Assembly: GCA_022448085.1 (NCBI GenBank)
Contig: JAKUTH010000025.1
Location: 1 to 38,906 of the forward strand
Reading direction: 5' to 3'
Length of the DNA stretch: 38,906 bases
Origin: Pseudomonadales bacterium
GTDB taxonomy: Bacteria; Pseudomonadota; Gammaproteobacteria; Pseudomonadales; Azotimanducaceae
Position 1 is the first letter of the stretch; each line of letters starts with the position of its first letter. Positions 16,894 through 25,248 of the stretch are shown here, in pieces. Below the pieces are notes generated by a model, which worked only from the letters and a program-made list of their open reading frames with translations, made no database searches and was not told the DNA's origin. A program made the position numbers and the translations under genes.

Positions 16894-18342
16894 TTAGTCA
16901 ACGCTAAACCCCTCGCGGCGGTGACGATCGATCCGCGCCCTTTCAGCCAATTTGTCCAGATTATCGCCATGGTCGTCCCGATCAATTCGATATTGCGATA
17001 CGAAGTAAAGAGCGCCAACGTTTAATAAGCAATAAAGCGGTAAGAACAAGATGGCAATGTTGACTCGTATGTCGTAGGTGACTTGTTCAACACTCGTAAT
17101 CGCATCGAGGCCCACCAACGAGACGATGATGCCGGCTCCAACGATACCGCCTGCAGAAATTGCCTTGCCAGCAAATCCCCTGGCTGCGAAAAACAGACCT
17201 TCCGATCGGCGTTCGGTGACCACTTCGCTATCTTCAACCACGTCCGCCATCATCGAATCGAGCAACACGCCTCCGATGATTCCACAAAAGACCTCGACGA
17301 CAACGAAGATTGAATAGACGTAGAGGCTTAGCCAACTTCCAAGTTCCGGCCACGCGCCCGCAAGCACCAGGATGTATGGAATGGGATACAGCGCGATGTT
17401 CAGCAGAATCGCGTAGATTGCGGCCCTTTTCTTGCCAAAGCGGGCGCCCAAATACGGAGCTGCAAAGATGGCACACACTGGCGCGATGAGTATCCACAAT
17501 CCCGTGACACCAATTTGCGTCCCGCTGAAACCAAAGAAATACGTGGTGTTATACAAATACAAAGCCATACCCAAACCAGCGGCAATGCCCACTGTCAGGC
17601 CATACAAGAACAACGCTTTGAAGTTTGGGTTCTTGAGCGATTCAAACATTTGCCCGACTTCGGACGCGATATCCCCAAGCTTGAACGTGTGTGCCGGCCG
17701 TGGCAGTGCAGATGCTTCTCGCTGGGTTCCAAAGCTTGAGACAACGATTGAGAGGAAGATCAATATCGCGCCAGCGGTGGCATAAATCGTGTATCCACGT
17801 TGTACCGCAAAACCATACGCGCCGGCCCAGAACATCATATTGACGATATGGATGCCGTTGCCCCCATACCAGCCAAAAAAGTAACGGAGCGCCAGCCACT
17901 GATTGCGTCGGTCATAGTCTTTCTCTAAATCCGGCAGCAACGCTATCGATGGCATTTCAAACAACGTGGTTCCGGTACGGATAAGCAATGACATCACCAA
18001 CACGTAGGTGAATGCGTTGCCTTCATGAAGCTCGATGGCCGGATCGAAGAGGAGATAAAAACTCACCGGCAGCACCAATAGCGCGGCATACATGAACGGA
18101 TGGCGGCGACCCAATCGCGAACTGGTCTTGTCGGACCAATGGCCCAACAACAAGTCGGACACAGCGTCCCAGATCATTGCGATGGCCAGTGCGATGGACG
18201 CTTTAAATCCTGGAATGCCCAGGACCTGGGTACAGTACAAGAGCAGGAGATAACTAAACGCGTTGTTCTTGATGCCAAACGCAGTCGCGGCGGATCCGTA
18301 ACACCAAAACACGGGTTTTTTCCAAAGTTTCTCGGTCGTCAT
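16894..18342 (-). CDS. GPH-family (MelB-like) cation symporter
   Basis: This is a membrane protein of 482 residues with about twelve hydrophobic helices. The N-terminal segment WDAVSDLLLGHWSDKTSSR followed by LGRRHPF is the signature of the glycoside-pentoside-hexuronide:cation symporters, in which the aspartates take part in cation binding. Members carry sugars, sugar acids and sometimes other small solutes with sodium or protons. The ATG at 18342 has TGGAG eight bases upstream. The gene is divergent from the TRAP transporter operon across a 177-base region that holds inverted repeats. The substrate cannot be predicted. Confidence 0.88.
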   Translation of the reverse strand: MTTEKLWKKPVFWCYGSAATAFGIKNNAFSYLLLLYCTQVLGIPGFKASIALAIAMIWDAVSDLLLGHWSDKTSSRLGRRHPFMYAALLVLPVSFYLLFDPAIELHEGNAFTYVLVMSLLIRTGTTLFEMPSIALLPDLEKDYDRRNQWLALRYFFGWYGGNGIHIVNMMFWAGAYGFAVQRGYTIYATAGAILIFLSIVVSSFGTQREASALPRPAHTFKLGDIASEVGQMFESLKNPNFKALFLYGLTVGIAAGLGMALYLYNTTYFFGFSGTQIGVTGLWILIAPVCAIFAAPYLGARFGKKRAAIYAILLNIALYPIPYILVLAGAWPELGSWLSLYVYSIFVVVEVFCGIIGGVLLDSMMADVVEDSEVVTERRSEGLFFAARGFAGKAISAGGIVGAGIIVSLVGLDAITSVEQVTYDIRVNIAILFLPLYCLLNVGALYFVSQYRIDRDDHGDNLDKLAERARIDRHRREGFSVD

Positions 18343-18406
18343 TGCTTTACTCCACTACAAACCAAAGCTTCTATCCACCACCTGACTTCAGCGGAAAATG
18401 GGCCGG

Positions 18407-18440
18407 ACGATGGGTTGATAACCCGAATCATTCCCATCGT
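18407..18440. promoter_or_regulatory. Nested inverted repeats between divergent transporters
   Basis: The perfect 8-base inverted repeat ACGATGGG (18407-18414) and CCCATCGT (18433-18440) encloses 18 bases. A second perfect repeat, GGGTT-GAT-AACCC at 18412-18424, overlaps the left arm, and GAAT-C-ATTC follows at 18425-18433. The cluster lies midway between the GPH symporter and the TRAP operon, where an operator for one or both units would be expected. No regulator gene is adjacent. Confidence 0.4.
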
Positions 18441-18519
18441 CAAAGCTAACGTGACTGAAACAATGACAAATCAAGTCCAAGTTTAGACAATCAACCTCTT
18501 TGCACTTGGAGGGCGTGAT

Positions 18520-19623
18520 GTGAACAACCGTGCTGCATCCATCGCGGTAGTGATTGCACTCGTTGTCGGCATGCTCGCGACACTCGCGATCCGGCCTCCG
18601 GGGAACCAACCCAGCATCAAGCAAAACGGCTCCGGTCAAGGCGTGCCCCAACTTCGGTGGCGGGTTCCGGTGGCGTTTAGTACCAATTTAAAAGCGCTTG
18701 GTGACAACGTCGTGTTTGTTGCTGAAACGTTGTCGATCGAGACCAACGGTGCAATCGAACTGGCTATTTATGAGCCGGGTGAACTAGTGCCCGCGTTCAA
18801 TATCGTCGATGCAGTACGCGAAGGTAAGGTACAAGCAGGCTATACCTGGGTTGGTTACGATCAAGGAAAAATTCCAGCGTCTGCCCTCATTGGCGCCGTA
18901 CCGTTCGGTATGGAGCCTTGGGAATATTCTGCGTGGTGGTACGAAGCCGACGGCCGTGAGCTCACCGAAGCTTTGTACGCGCGCTATGGCGTTCATCTTA
19001 TTTTGTGCGGGCTCATTGGACCCGAAACTGCCGGCTGGTTCCGCGAGCCAATCGAGTCACTCAGCGACCTTCAGGGTCTTAAAATTCGGTTTGCCGGACT
19101 CGGTGGTAAGGTCATCGAACGTCTTGGGGCCTCGGTAACGATGTTACCGGGTGGCGAAATTTTTCAAGCGCTTGAAAAGGGCGCCATCGACGCAACCGAA
19201 TTTTCGTTACCAAACGTTGATGAATCATTGGGGTTTGATCGAATTGCCAAACTGAACTATTACCCCGGATGGCATCAGACCTATACCTCCGCCCATTTGG
19301 TTATCAATGCAGAACAATGGTCCTCGCTCAATTCGGCCCAGAAGCGTTTATTCGATACGGCGTGTACCGCTGGGGTAACCCGCAATTTGGCTCGGGCGGA
19401 GGCTCTCCAGGGACCAGTGCTAGCCGGATTTCCCGCCAAGGGCGTGGAAGCGATACGGCTACCGATTCCGATATTACGCGAGCTAAATCGCGTGACGGAC
19501 GAAGTGATGGCAGAAGAAGCTAGCAATGACGAGGATTTCCGAATAATTCGAGCGTCGCAACAGAGTTTCCGCAAGATCTATGCTCGATGGAAACGACTGG
19601 CTTATCTTCCGCGGGACTTTTAG
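18520..19623 (+). CDS. dctP: TRAP transporter solute-binding protein (DctP; mannitol/chloroaromatic type)
   Basis: This 367-residue periplasmic binding protein starts at GTG 18520 with TTGGAGGG upstream. Residues 5-24 form a signal peptide or uncleaved anchor. The core has the DctP fold; GGEIFQALEKGAIDATEFS, followed by LPNVDESLGF, is typical of the TakP/FcbT1 subgroup, whose known members bind 2-oxo acids and (chloro)aromatic acids. The arginine expected to pair with the ligand carboxylate is in LKIRFAG. It delivers the ligand to the two membrane subunits encoded immediately downstream; the next gene starts on the base after its stop. The ligand is probably an organic acid but is not identified. 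Confidence 0.92.
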   Translation: MNNRAASIAVVIALVVGMLATLAIRPPGNQPSIKQNGSGQGVPQLRWRVPVAFSTNLKALGDNVVFVAETLSIETNGAIELAIYEPGELVPAFNIVDAVREGKVQAGYTWVGYDQGKIPASALIGAVPFGMEPWEYSAWWYEADGRELTEALYARYGVHLILCGLIGPETAGWFREPIESLSDLQGLKIRFAGLGGKVIERLGASVTMLPGGEIFQALEKGAIDATEFSLPNVDESLGFDRIAKLNYYPGWHQTYTSAHLVINAEQWSSLNSAQKRLFDTACTAGVTRNLARAEALQGPVLAGFPAKGVEAIRLPIPILRELNRVTDEVMAEEASNDEDFRIIRASQQSFRKIYARWKRLAYLPRDF

Positions 19624-20151
19624 TTGACTCCGGAAACCCAACTTCCCACGACCACTTTCTCGCGCTGGATCGACCCCTTCCTGCAGCGCCTAGGCAACGG
19701 ACTGTCGTGGATCTGGGTCGGGTTGATTTTCGTCATCGTGCTCAACGTCATACTTCGCTACGTCTTTAGCCAAGGCAGGATCGAACTTGAGGAAATTCAG
19801 TGGCATTTGTACTCGACCGGATTCATGTTCGGACTGAGCTACGCGTTTCAAGCCGATGCACATATTCGGGTCGACGTGCTCCACGAACGTTTCTCACCCG
19901 AACTCAAAGCTTGGATTGACCTCTACGGCATCGTGCTTTTCGTCCTACCTTTCACGGCGCTCATGCTGATCTACGGGTTCCCGTTCGTCATGGACAGTTA
20001 TCAAACCAACGAAGTCTCCCAATCACCGGGCGGACTCGAACTCCGATGGCTGATTAAGTTAGTGCTGGTCCTTGGTTTTTCGTTCCTTGCGCTGGCCGCC
20101 TTCGCACGACTGACCCGACTTTGGTCATTTCTCTTCTTCCATGCCCGCTAA
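19624..20151 (+). CDS. dctQ: TRAP transporter small permease (DctQ)
   Basis: This 175-residue protein has four hydrophobic segments (about 31-50, 65-85, 100-122 and 145-165), as expected for the small membrane subunit of a TRAP transporter. The segment EEIQWHLYSTGFMFGLSYAF and then AHIRVDVLHE is the conserved DctQ core. The TTG directly after the dctP stop gives the right length, and no other start is better placed. The 3' end overlaps dctM by 11 bases. It forms the membrane complex with DctM. Confidence 0.92.
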   Translation: MTPETQLPTTTFSRWIDPFLQRLGNGLSWIWVGLIFVIVLNVILRYVFSQGRIELEEIQWHLYSTGFMFGLSYAFQADAHIRVDVLHERFSPELKAWIDLYGIVLFVLPFTALMLIYGFPFVMDSYQTNEVSQSPGGLELRWLIKLVLVLGFSFLALAAFARLTRLWSFLFFHAR

Positions 20152-21496
20152 CGAATTACTGGCATTGGCGATGTTTTTCGCCTTCATCCTATTGGTATTC
20201 ACTGGATTTCCAGTCGCGTGGGTACTTGCCGGGCTGGCCATACTCTTTACCGCGATCGCGATCGTCGCCTCCGTCGACTTTGGCATGACGATCGACATCG
20301 ATTGGGCGTACACGTCCATTACCGTCGAACGCGTATGGAACGTCATGGAAAACTGGGTCATGGTGGCCCTGCCCATGTTCATCTTCATGGGCTTAATGCT
20401 GGACCGTTCAGGCATCGCCAGTCGGCTCATGAGCGGTTTTGCCACGCTCTTTCGAGGCATAAATGGCGGTCTTGCCGTTAGCGTCGTTCTAATCGGCGTA
20501 CTTCTCGCCGCAACCACGGGAATCATTGGCGCGTCCGTCGTCCTATTGGCCTTGCTCGGTCTGCCGGTGATGCTCGAACAGAACTACAACAAAAGCGTTG
20601 CTGCGGGTACGGTTTGTGCCGTCGGCACCCTCGGCATTCTCATTCCCCCGAGCATCATGCTGGTCCTGATGGCAGATCGGATGGCGATGTCAGTAGGCGA
20701 TCTTTTCTTAGGTGCAGTACTGCCAGGGTTGCTGCTAAGTGGGCTTTACGTGTTCTATCTCTTGGGCCACGGCCTACTGAAACCAGCCGATTTACCCTCG
20801 AGCGAAACAGGAGGTAGTTTCGACGCCGCTGCATTAGTGACGCTAACGAAGGCGGTCATTCCTCCAGCGTTTCTGATCTTCGCCGTCCTTGGCAGTATCT
20901 TTCTTGGTTTCGCAACACCGACAGAAGCCGCTGGAGTCGGTGCAGCAGGCGCCCTCATCCTCGCTCTGGTCAATGGGTCACTCTCCAAATCGATCCTTAC
21001 GGACGTCGTGAGAGAGACCACGCGGACCACGGCCTTCATTTTTGCCATCCTTATTGGAGCAACAGCTTTTTCGTTGGTATTGCGTGGTCTGGGGGGCGAC
21101 GAACTCATCGAAAGAACATTGTTAGGGCTTCCCTTTGGCCCGACTGGGGTCGTCATCACGATCCTACTATTTACCTTCCTACTCGGCTTCTTTCTCGACT
21201 GGATCGAATTAACGTTGATCATTCTGCCGCTTGTTGCTCCCGTCGTGACTTCGCTTGGCTTCGACCCAGTTTGGTTTACCGTGCTATTCGCGGTGTGTCT
21301 CCAAACAAGCTTCCTAACACCCCCAGTCGGGTTCGCTATTTTCTACCTCAAAGGCGTCGCACCTCCAGACATCGACGCAATCACGATCTATCGAGGAGTT
21401 GTTCCGTTCATCGCTCTACAACTACTCGGACTTGCGGCTATCTTCCAGTGGGAATCGTTGGTTACCTGGTTACCCTCACAAGCGTACGGTCCCTGA
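20141..21496 (+). CDS. dctM: TRAP transporter large permease (DctM)
   Basis: This 451-residue membrane protein is the sodium-coupled transport subunit of the TRAP system. Repeated hydrophobic helices and the conserved segments FPVAWVLAG, LPMFIFMGLML, GTLGILIPPSIMLV, FATPTEAAGVGAAGALI and QTSFLTPPVGFAIFYLKG identify DctM clearly. The insertion between the first two helices (about residues 35-60) is usual for the mannitol/chloroaromatic subgroup. The ATG lies within the end of dctQ, so translation is coupled. The gene ends the operon and is followed by a short hairpin. Confidence 0.94.
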   Translation: MPANELLALAMFFAFILLVFTGFPVAWVLAGLAILFTAIAIVASVDFGMTIDIDWAYTSITVERVWNVMENWVMVALPMFIFMGLMLDRSGIASRLMSGFATLFRGINGGLAVSVVLIGVLLAATTGIIGASVVLLALLGLPVMLEQNYNKSVAAGTVCAVGTLGILIPPSIMLVLMADRMAMSVGDLFLGAVLPGLLLSGLYVFYLLGHGLLKPADLPSSETGGSFDAAALVTLTKAVIPPAFLIFAVLGSIFLGFATPTEAAGVGAAGALILALVNGSLSKSILTDVVRETTRTTAFIFAILIGATAFSLVLRGLGGDELIERTLLGLPFGPTGVVITILLFTFLLGFFLDWIELTLIILPLVAPVVTSLGFDPVWFTVLFAVCLQTSFLTPPVGFAIFYLKGVAPPDIDAITIYRGVVPFIALQLLGLAAIFQWESLVTWLPSQAYGP

Positions 21497-21509
21497 ACGT
21501 AAATGCGCA

Positions 21510-21527
21510 CACGGCTTTCAAGCCGTG
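21510..21527. terminator. Hairpin between convergent dctM and amidohydrolase genes
   Basis: CACGGCTT-TC-AAGCCGTG is a perfect 8-base inverted repeat starting 14 bases after the dctM stop and lying in the convergent gap. It has no following T-run on either strand, so it may pause or protect transcripts without being a classical intrinsic terminator. Confidence 0.4.
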
Positions 21528-21615
21528 ACGAAGGCGACTGCATCCCGTTTTGTTTTGCACGTATAGACAACCCATAGTTGACGTCGAAATCGTCGCCACG
21601 AGATATCGCCAAACG

Positions 21616-22440
21616 TCATTCCCAACGTAACCATTCTTGGATACCGCGACCCATGATCCACTCGAGATCGTCGGAGTCTAAAAAGTTGCACTCTTGGGTA
21701 AATAGCGTGCGACATTCGTACCAGCTACACCGCAACCTCGATACATCAGAACCCCAAAATGTCCGCTGCGGACCATAAACGTCCACAATCCGATGAATAG
21801 CCGAGCTCAACGTCGGGAACGGGTATTCCTCACTAACCAGGTTCGGCATGCAACTTGCTTTGACGGCGATGTTGGGGAAACGCGCCAGCGCCAACGTGGG
21901 ACCCAACTGTGGAATCAGTTCGTCATCGTAGCTTCCGTATAGGGCCAAGTGATCCAGAATCAGCTTAAGTTCAGGGAATCGTTCCGCGATGCGCCCTATT
22001 TCGACTAAGCAATCGGGGACGAAGAGCATTAACGGTATCTGCAAACGCTCGGCCGCACTCCAAAACCAATCCGCGGTTCCGTCATGAAGCCACGCTTTCT
22101 GGAACGGATTGTGGAACGTCAAACGAACACCCAACATGCCCGTTTGCTCACGCCAGGTTTCAAGCTGGTCCCTCGCGGAAACGGCTTCGATGGGGAATCG
22201 ACCCATCACTGCAAACCGTTGTGGATGCCGTCTCGCAGCGTGGAGACAGACGTCGTTACGATCCCCCTCCCAAGACGGTGGCACCAAAATAGCAGCATCC
22301 ACGCCTGCTTCGTCCATCCGAGAAATAGCCTCATCGGCCAGCAGTTCTTTCCCGTGCGCGTACGATCGACCATATTCTGGCCATGGGCGGTCCGACGTTT
22401 CTCGAGCCCAAAGATGGATCTGGGCGTCGATCACACGCAT
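21616..22440 (-). CDS. Amidohydrolase 2 (TIM-barrel) family hydrolase
   Basis: This 274-residue TIM-barrel hydrolase of the amidohydrolase-2 family starts MRVIDAQIHLW, with the D-x-x-x-H-x-W variant of the metal-binding entrance motif. ILDHLAL in the middle and FWGSDVSR near the end supply the other expected histidine and aspartate. Relatives include lactonases of the rhamnonolactonase type and decarboxylases of the ACMSD group. I chose ATG 22440, which has GGAGG eleven bases upstream, over an earlier in-frame start at 22458. It is on the opposite strand to the TRAP genes and upstream of it lies the luciferase-like gene in the same orientation, so those two may form one unit. The substrate is unknown. 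Confidence 0.86.
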   Translation of the reverse strand: MRVIDAQIHLWARETSDRPWPEYGRSYAHGKELLADEAISRMDEAGVDAAILVPPSWEGDRNDVCLHAARRHPQRFAVMGRFPIEAVSARDQLETWREQTGMLGVRLTFHNPFQKAWLHDGTADWFWSAAERLQIPLMLFVPDCLVEIGRIAERFPELKLILDHLALYGSYDDELIPQLGPTLALARFPNIAVKASCMPNLVSEEYPFPTLSSAIHRIVDVYGPQRTFWGSDVSRLRCSWYECRTLFTQECNFLDSDDLEWIMGRGIQEWLRWE

Positions 22441-22519
22441 CTGGAACCTCCATACCAATAAATCACACCAATTCCCTGCAGTTCAGAACGAAAGAAGTGA
22501 ATAGGGCCAGGACCCGGCG

Positions 22520-23551
22520 TCACCGACCACGAACCGCGGCGGCGATTTCCCCCCACTTCGGCAGGTTCGATGGTTCACTCCGAATGGATTCCCCCGCCAG
22601 ATAGGTGACCAGCCTCGACGCGTGGCTGCGATAACGAGTACTCAGCAAATCAGCGATGTCATCCCATCGGCCGCTTACGGTGAAGTGATCTAGCATCTCA
22701 TCAGAAATGATCCCGGCCATCCCAGCAACATCGCCCGAGCGCAAAAGATCAGATAGTTTACCGGTGGTGCCCTCGAAGCCGAGGTCATCAAACTGGAACG
22801 CGTAATTTGGGGTCGAACCGTAGAACGCAATTTGCGAACGCGCTCGTGCAAGCAGCTTGGCACGTTCTTCTGGCGAATCCCCTGGGACCACAAACACCGG
22901 GACAATGAGCTCGATATCGGATACCTCCCGCCCACCCCGCGCTGCGCCAGTTGCCAGCTCCGGCAATAACCTTTCTTTTATGTAGTTAGTCGAGTGCATG
23001 GGATGCACGTGAATGCCGTTAGCAACTTCTCCGGCGACGCGGCACATGTATGGACCCACCGCGGCGATATCGACCTTAACGTCGGAGTACTCGTGCATGG
23101 GTGGCGCCCACGCTCCTGGCAAGTAATTCAGGCAGTAGTACTCACCATCGTGTTGAAGCCGCTCGTCACCTCGAAACGCACGGATACACGCCTTGAACGC
23201 TTCAACATAATCTTTCATCCGCTGTGCCGGTTTATCGAAGGGCACGCCGTAACGACGCACGATGTGCCCCCTTACTTGGCTGCCGAGACCAAGGCGAAAA
23301 CGCCCTTGGGTATTTCGCGCAAGTTCCCAGGCGATCTGAGCCGAGACCATTGGGCTCCTTGGAAACGCCACCGCGATACCGGTCGAAAACTGAAGTTCAG
23401 TAGTCGCCATGGCGGCAGCCGAGATCATCATCCAAGGCACTTGGCTTGTCTCGGTAAAGAGCATCCCGGAAAAACCGTTCACCTGCAGCCGTTGTGCCAG
23501 CTCTGCACTTTCGGCCCAAGACAAATTCCCGGTCATGAAATCAAAATCCAT
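22520..23551 (-). CDS. LLM-class (luciferase-like) flavin/F420-dependent oxidoreductase
   Basis: This 343-residue TIM-barrel oxidoreductase is of the bacterial luciferase-like family. It resembles the MSMEG_2256-type subgroup, with GFSGMLFTET, then STGIAVAFPRSPMVSAQIAW, FRLGLGSQVRGHIVRRYG and YVEAFKACIRAFRG. The cofactor may be FMN or F420 and cannot be told from sequence; F420 would be unusual outside actinobacteria, though it occurs in some uncultured proteobacteria. The ATG at 23551 has GGAGG ten bases upstream and is preferred over a longer frame from 23602. It is divergent from the ABM-domain gene. Confidence 0.88.
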   Translation of the reverse strand: MDFDFMTGNLSWAESAELAQRLQVNGFSGMLFTETSQVPWMMISAAAMATTELQFSTGIAVAFPRSPMVSAQIAWELARNTQGRFRLGLGSQVRGHIVRRYGVPFDKPAQRMKDYVEAFKACIRAFRGDERLQHDGEYYCLNYLPGAWAPPMHEYSDVKVDIAAVGPYMCRVAGEVANGIHVHPMHSTNYIKERLLPELATGAARGGREVSDIELIVPVFVVPGDSPEERAKLLARARSQIAFYGSTPNYAFQFDDLGFEGTTGKLSDLLRSGDVAGMAGIISDEMLDHFTVSGRWDDIADLLSTRYRSHASRLVTYLAGESIRSEPSNLPKWGEIAAAVRGR

Positions 23552-23608
23552 CCAAGAGGCCTCCAGCCCTTGTGGGCTTTGCAAACTGCCATCCTCAATC
23601 ACAAAATG

Positions 23609-23627
23609 CCACCGACGAGTGCGGTGG
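23609..23627. promoter_or_regulatory. Inverted repeat in divergent LLM/ABM region
   Basis: CCACCG-N7-CGGTGG is a perfect 6-base inverted repeat in the 145-base region between the divergent luciferase-like and ABM genes. It is a candidate operator and no more than that. Confidence 0.3.
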
Positions 23628-23696
23628 TTAAGACGAATAAATCAGTTTCGCAAGCCAATCGACCAGGAAGCTAACCACGATGGAGTCGGACCATAG

Positions 23697-23987
23697 ATGA
23701 TCTATAACAACGTGATACTAGAAGTGATCAAGGAGGCGGACATCGATACAGTTCGTGCACTACTACGCCGTCAAGGGGAGTTATCTCGACAAGAACCCGG
23801 TTGCAGTCGATTCGAGGTGTATCAGTCGCAGACCGAGCAATCCTTGTTTATGCTGATCGAACAGTGGGAGACCCTGGCACATCTGGAGGCGCATCGGGAA
23901 GCGACAGCTTTCAAAGAAATTTACGAACCCCGGATTTTACCGCGGGTAGAACGCGTGCCGCATCCCTCGGACTTGGTCTTCCCGTGA
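23697..23987 (+). CDS. Antibiotic biosynthesis monooxygenase (ABM) domain protein
   Basis: This 96-residue protein has the dimeric ferredoxin-like ABM fold. The sequence starts with a strand (MIYNNVILEV), then a helix with the conserved RRQGELSRQEPGCSRFEVYQ and the FMLIEQWE strand, then LEAHREA before FKE. This is the YgiN/LsrG-like pattern. Members act as quinol monooxygenases, isomerases or small-molecule binding proteins. The ATG at 23697 has GGAGTC ten bases upstream. It is the first gene of a rightward series continuing with the CoA-transferase and an MDR reductase. Confidence 0.87.
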   Translation: MIYNNVILEVIKEADIDTVRALLRRQGELSRQEPGCSRFEVYQSQTEQSLFMLIEQWETLAHLEAHREATAFKEIYEPRILPRVERVPHPSDLVFP

Positions 23988-24055
23988 AGATACGAAGTTT
24001 GCAAACGCTCGAGGGAATCGCATTGGCGACGCTTTAACGTAACGTGGGAGGGAAC

Positions 24056-25246
24056 ATGGCGGGAGCATTACAAGGCATTAAGGTCATCGAAGTCGGCTTG
24101 CTGATACAGGGGCCGCAAGCGGCTGCGTTGTTGGCCGATATGGGCGCTGACGTAATCAAGGTTGAATTACCAGGGATCGGTGATCAGGGCCGATATATCT
24201 TTCTCGGTGACGGCGATCTACGTAGCGCAATTTTCATTGGCTGCAACCGTGGCAAGAGGGGGCTGACCCTTGATCTGAGACATGAGCAAGGCGCGAACAT
24301 TTTCAAGAAACTCACGGAAACGGCCGATATCGTGATAAGTAATTTCAAGCCCGGCACACTCGACGCATGGGGTTTAGGTTACGAAGATCTTGCAGCAATC
24401 AACCCCCGCATCATCTGGGCAGCTGGTAGTACGTTTGGGCCAGTTGGTCCGGACGCGGCACGGGAAGGTGCCGATCTTGCGGGACAGTCGGCGGGCGGTT
24501 TGATCAGTACCACGGGGTGCGAAGGCGACCCGCCCACTCCGGTCGGCGCATTCATCGCCGACCATATCGGTTCGTTGAACATGGTGTCGGGTATCCTCGC
24601 TGCCTTACACGCGAGGCACGAGTCCGGGCATGGTCAACGAATAGAGGTATCGCTCGTAGGCGGCCAGATCTGGGCGCAGGCATCCGAATATACACACTAT
24701 CTCCTAACGGGAAACATCCCGGGCCGGTCGAATTTTGGTCATCCGCTGGTCCCGGCGGCTTATCGAATTTTTCAGACCTCAGACGGGTGGATAAGTCTTA
24801 TCGGTCTATCCGCCGAAGCGAAGGACGTTTTCTTTGCGCTCGTTGGTCGTCCCGAAATGGCGCTGGATCCACGCTTCGACGCGCTGTTAGTTTCCCCAGA
24901 AGAACTGAAGTCCTTGGTCGGTGAACTCGAACCGATTTTCCTGGAAAGAACGACCGATGAATGGTGCGAGCTATTGCAGGAAGCCGGTGCGCGGTTTGCG
25001 CCCGTACGTAATTACGCCGAGGTGGTCGCCGACGAGGGCGTCTGGGAAAACGACTACTTTGTCGAAATCAAAGACGATGCCGGACAAAGCCAACGAGTCG
25101 TGGGTACACCCATACGCATGAGTGAGACACCGCTTCAGCCTTCCGCGATCGCACCGGACCTGGGCCAACACAGCGAAGAGATCCTCAAGGAAGCCGGCTA
25201 CAGCGCTGCCGACATCGAGGAATTCCGTACAGCGGGGACGGTGTAG
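24056..25246 (+). CDS. CaiB/BaiF family (class III) CoA-transferase, second copy
   Basis: This 396-residue CoA-transferase is related to formyl-CoA and 2-methylacyl-CoA enzymes of the class III fold. The N-terminal GIKVIEVGLLIQGPQAAALL and MGADVIKVE are typical, and D169 in FIADHIG is the likely catalytic aspartate. Start ATG 24056 has GGGAGG directly upstream; the in-frame GTG at 24044 has no ribosome binding site. It differs clearly from the copy at 12430 and is not a recent duplicate. The next gene starts two bases after its stop, so the two are translated together. Confidence 0.92.
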   Translation: MAGALQGIKVIEVGLLIQGPQAAALLADMGADVIKVELPGIGDQGRYIFLGDGDLRSAIFIGCNRGKRGLTLDLRHEQGANIFKKLTETADIVISNFKPGTLDAWGLGYEDLAAINPRIIWAAGSTFGPVGPDAAREGADLAGQSAGGLISTTGCEGDPPTPVGAFIADHIGSLNMVSGILAALHARHESGHGQRIEVSLVGGQIWAQASEYTHYLLTGNIPGRSNFGHPLVPAAYRIFQTSDGWISLIGLSAEAKDVFFALVGRPEMALDPRFDALLVSPEELKSLVGELEPIFLERTTDEWCELLQEAGARFAPVRNYAEVVADEGVWENDYFVEIKDDAGQSQRVVGTPIRMSETPLQPSAIAPDLGQHSEEILKEAGYSAADIEEFRTAGTV

Positions 25247-25248
25247 CC

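Noticed and set aside
20125-21222. Long minus-strand frames over dctM
   Set aside because: They are rich in methionine, arginine, proline and serine, as expected from the complement of a membrane-protein gene, and have no start signals.
24044-25246. GTG at 24044 as the start of the second CoA-transferase
   Set aside because: It forms part of the GGGAGG ribosome binding site region for the ATG at 24056 and has none of its own.
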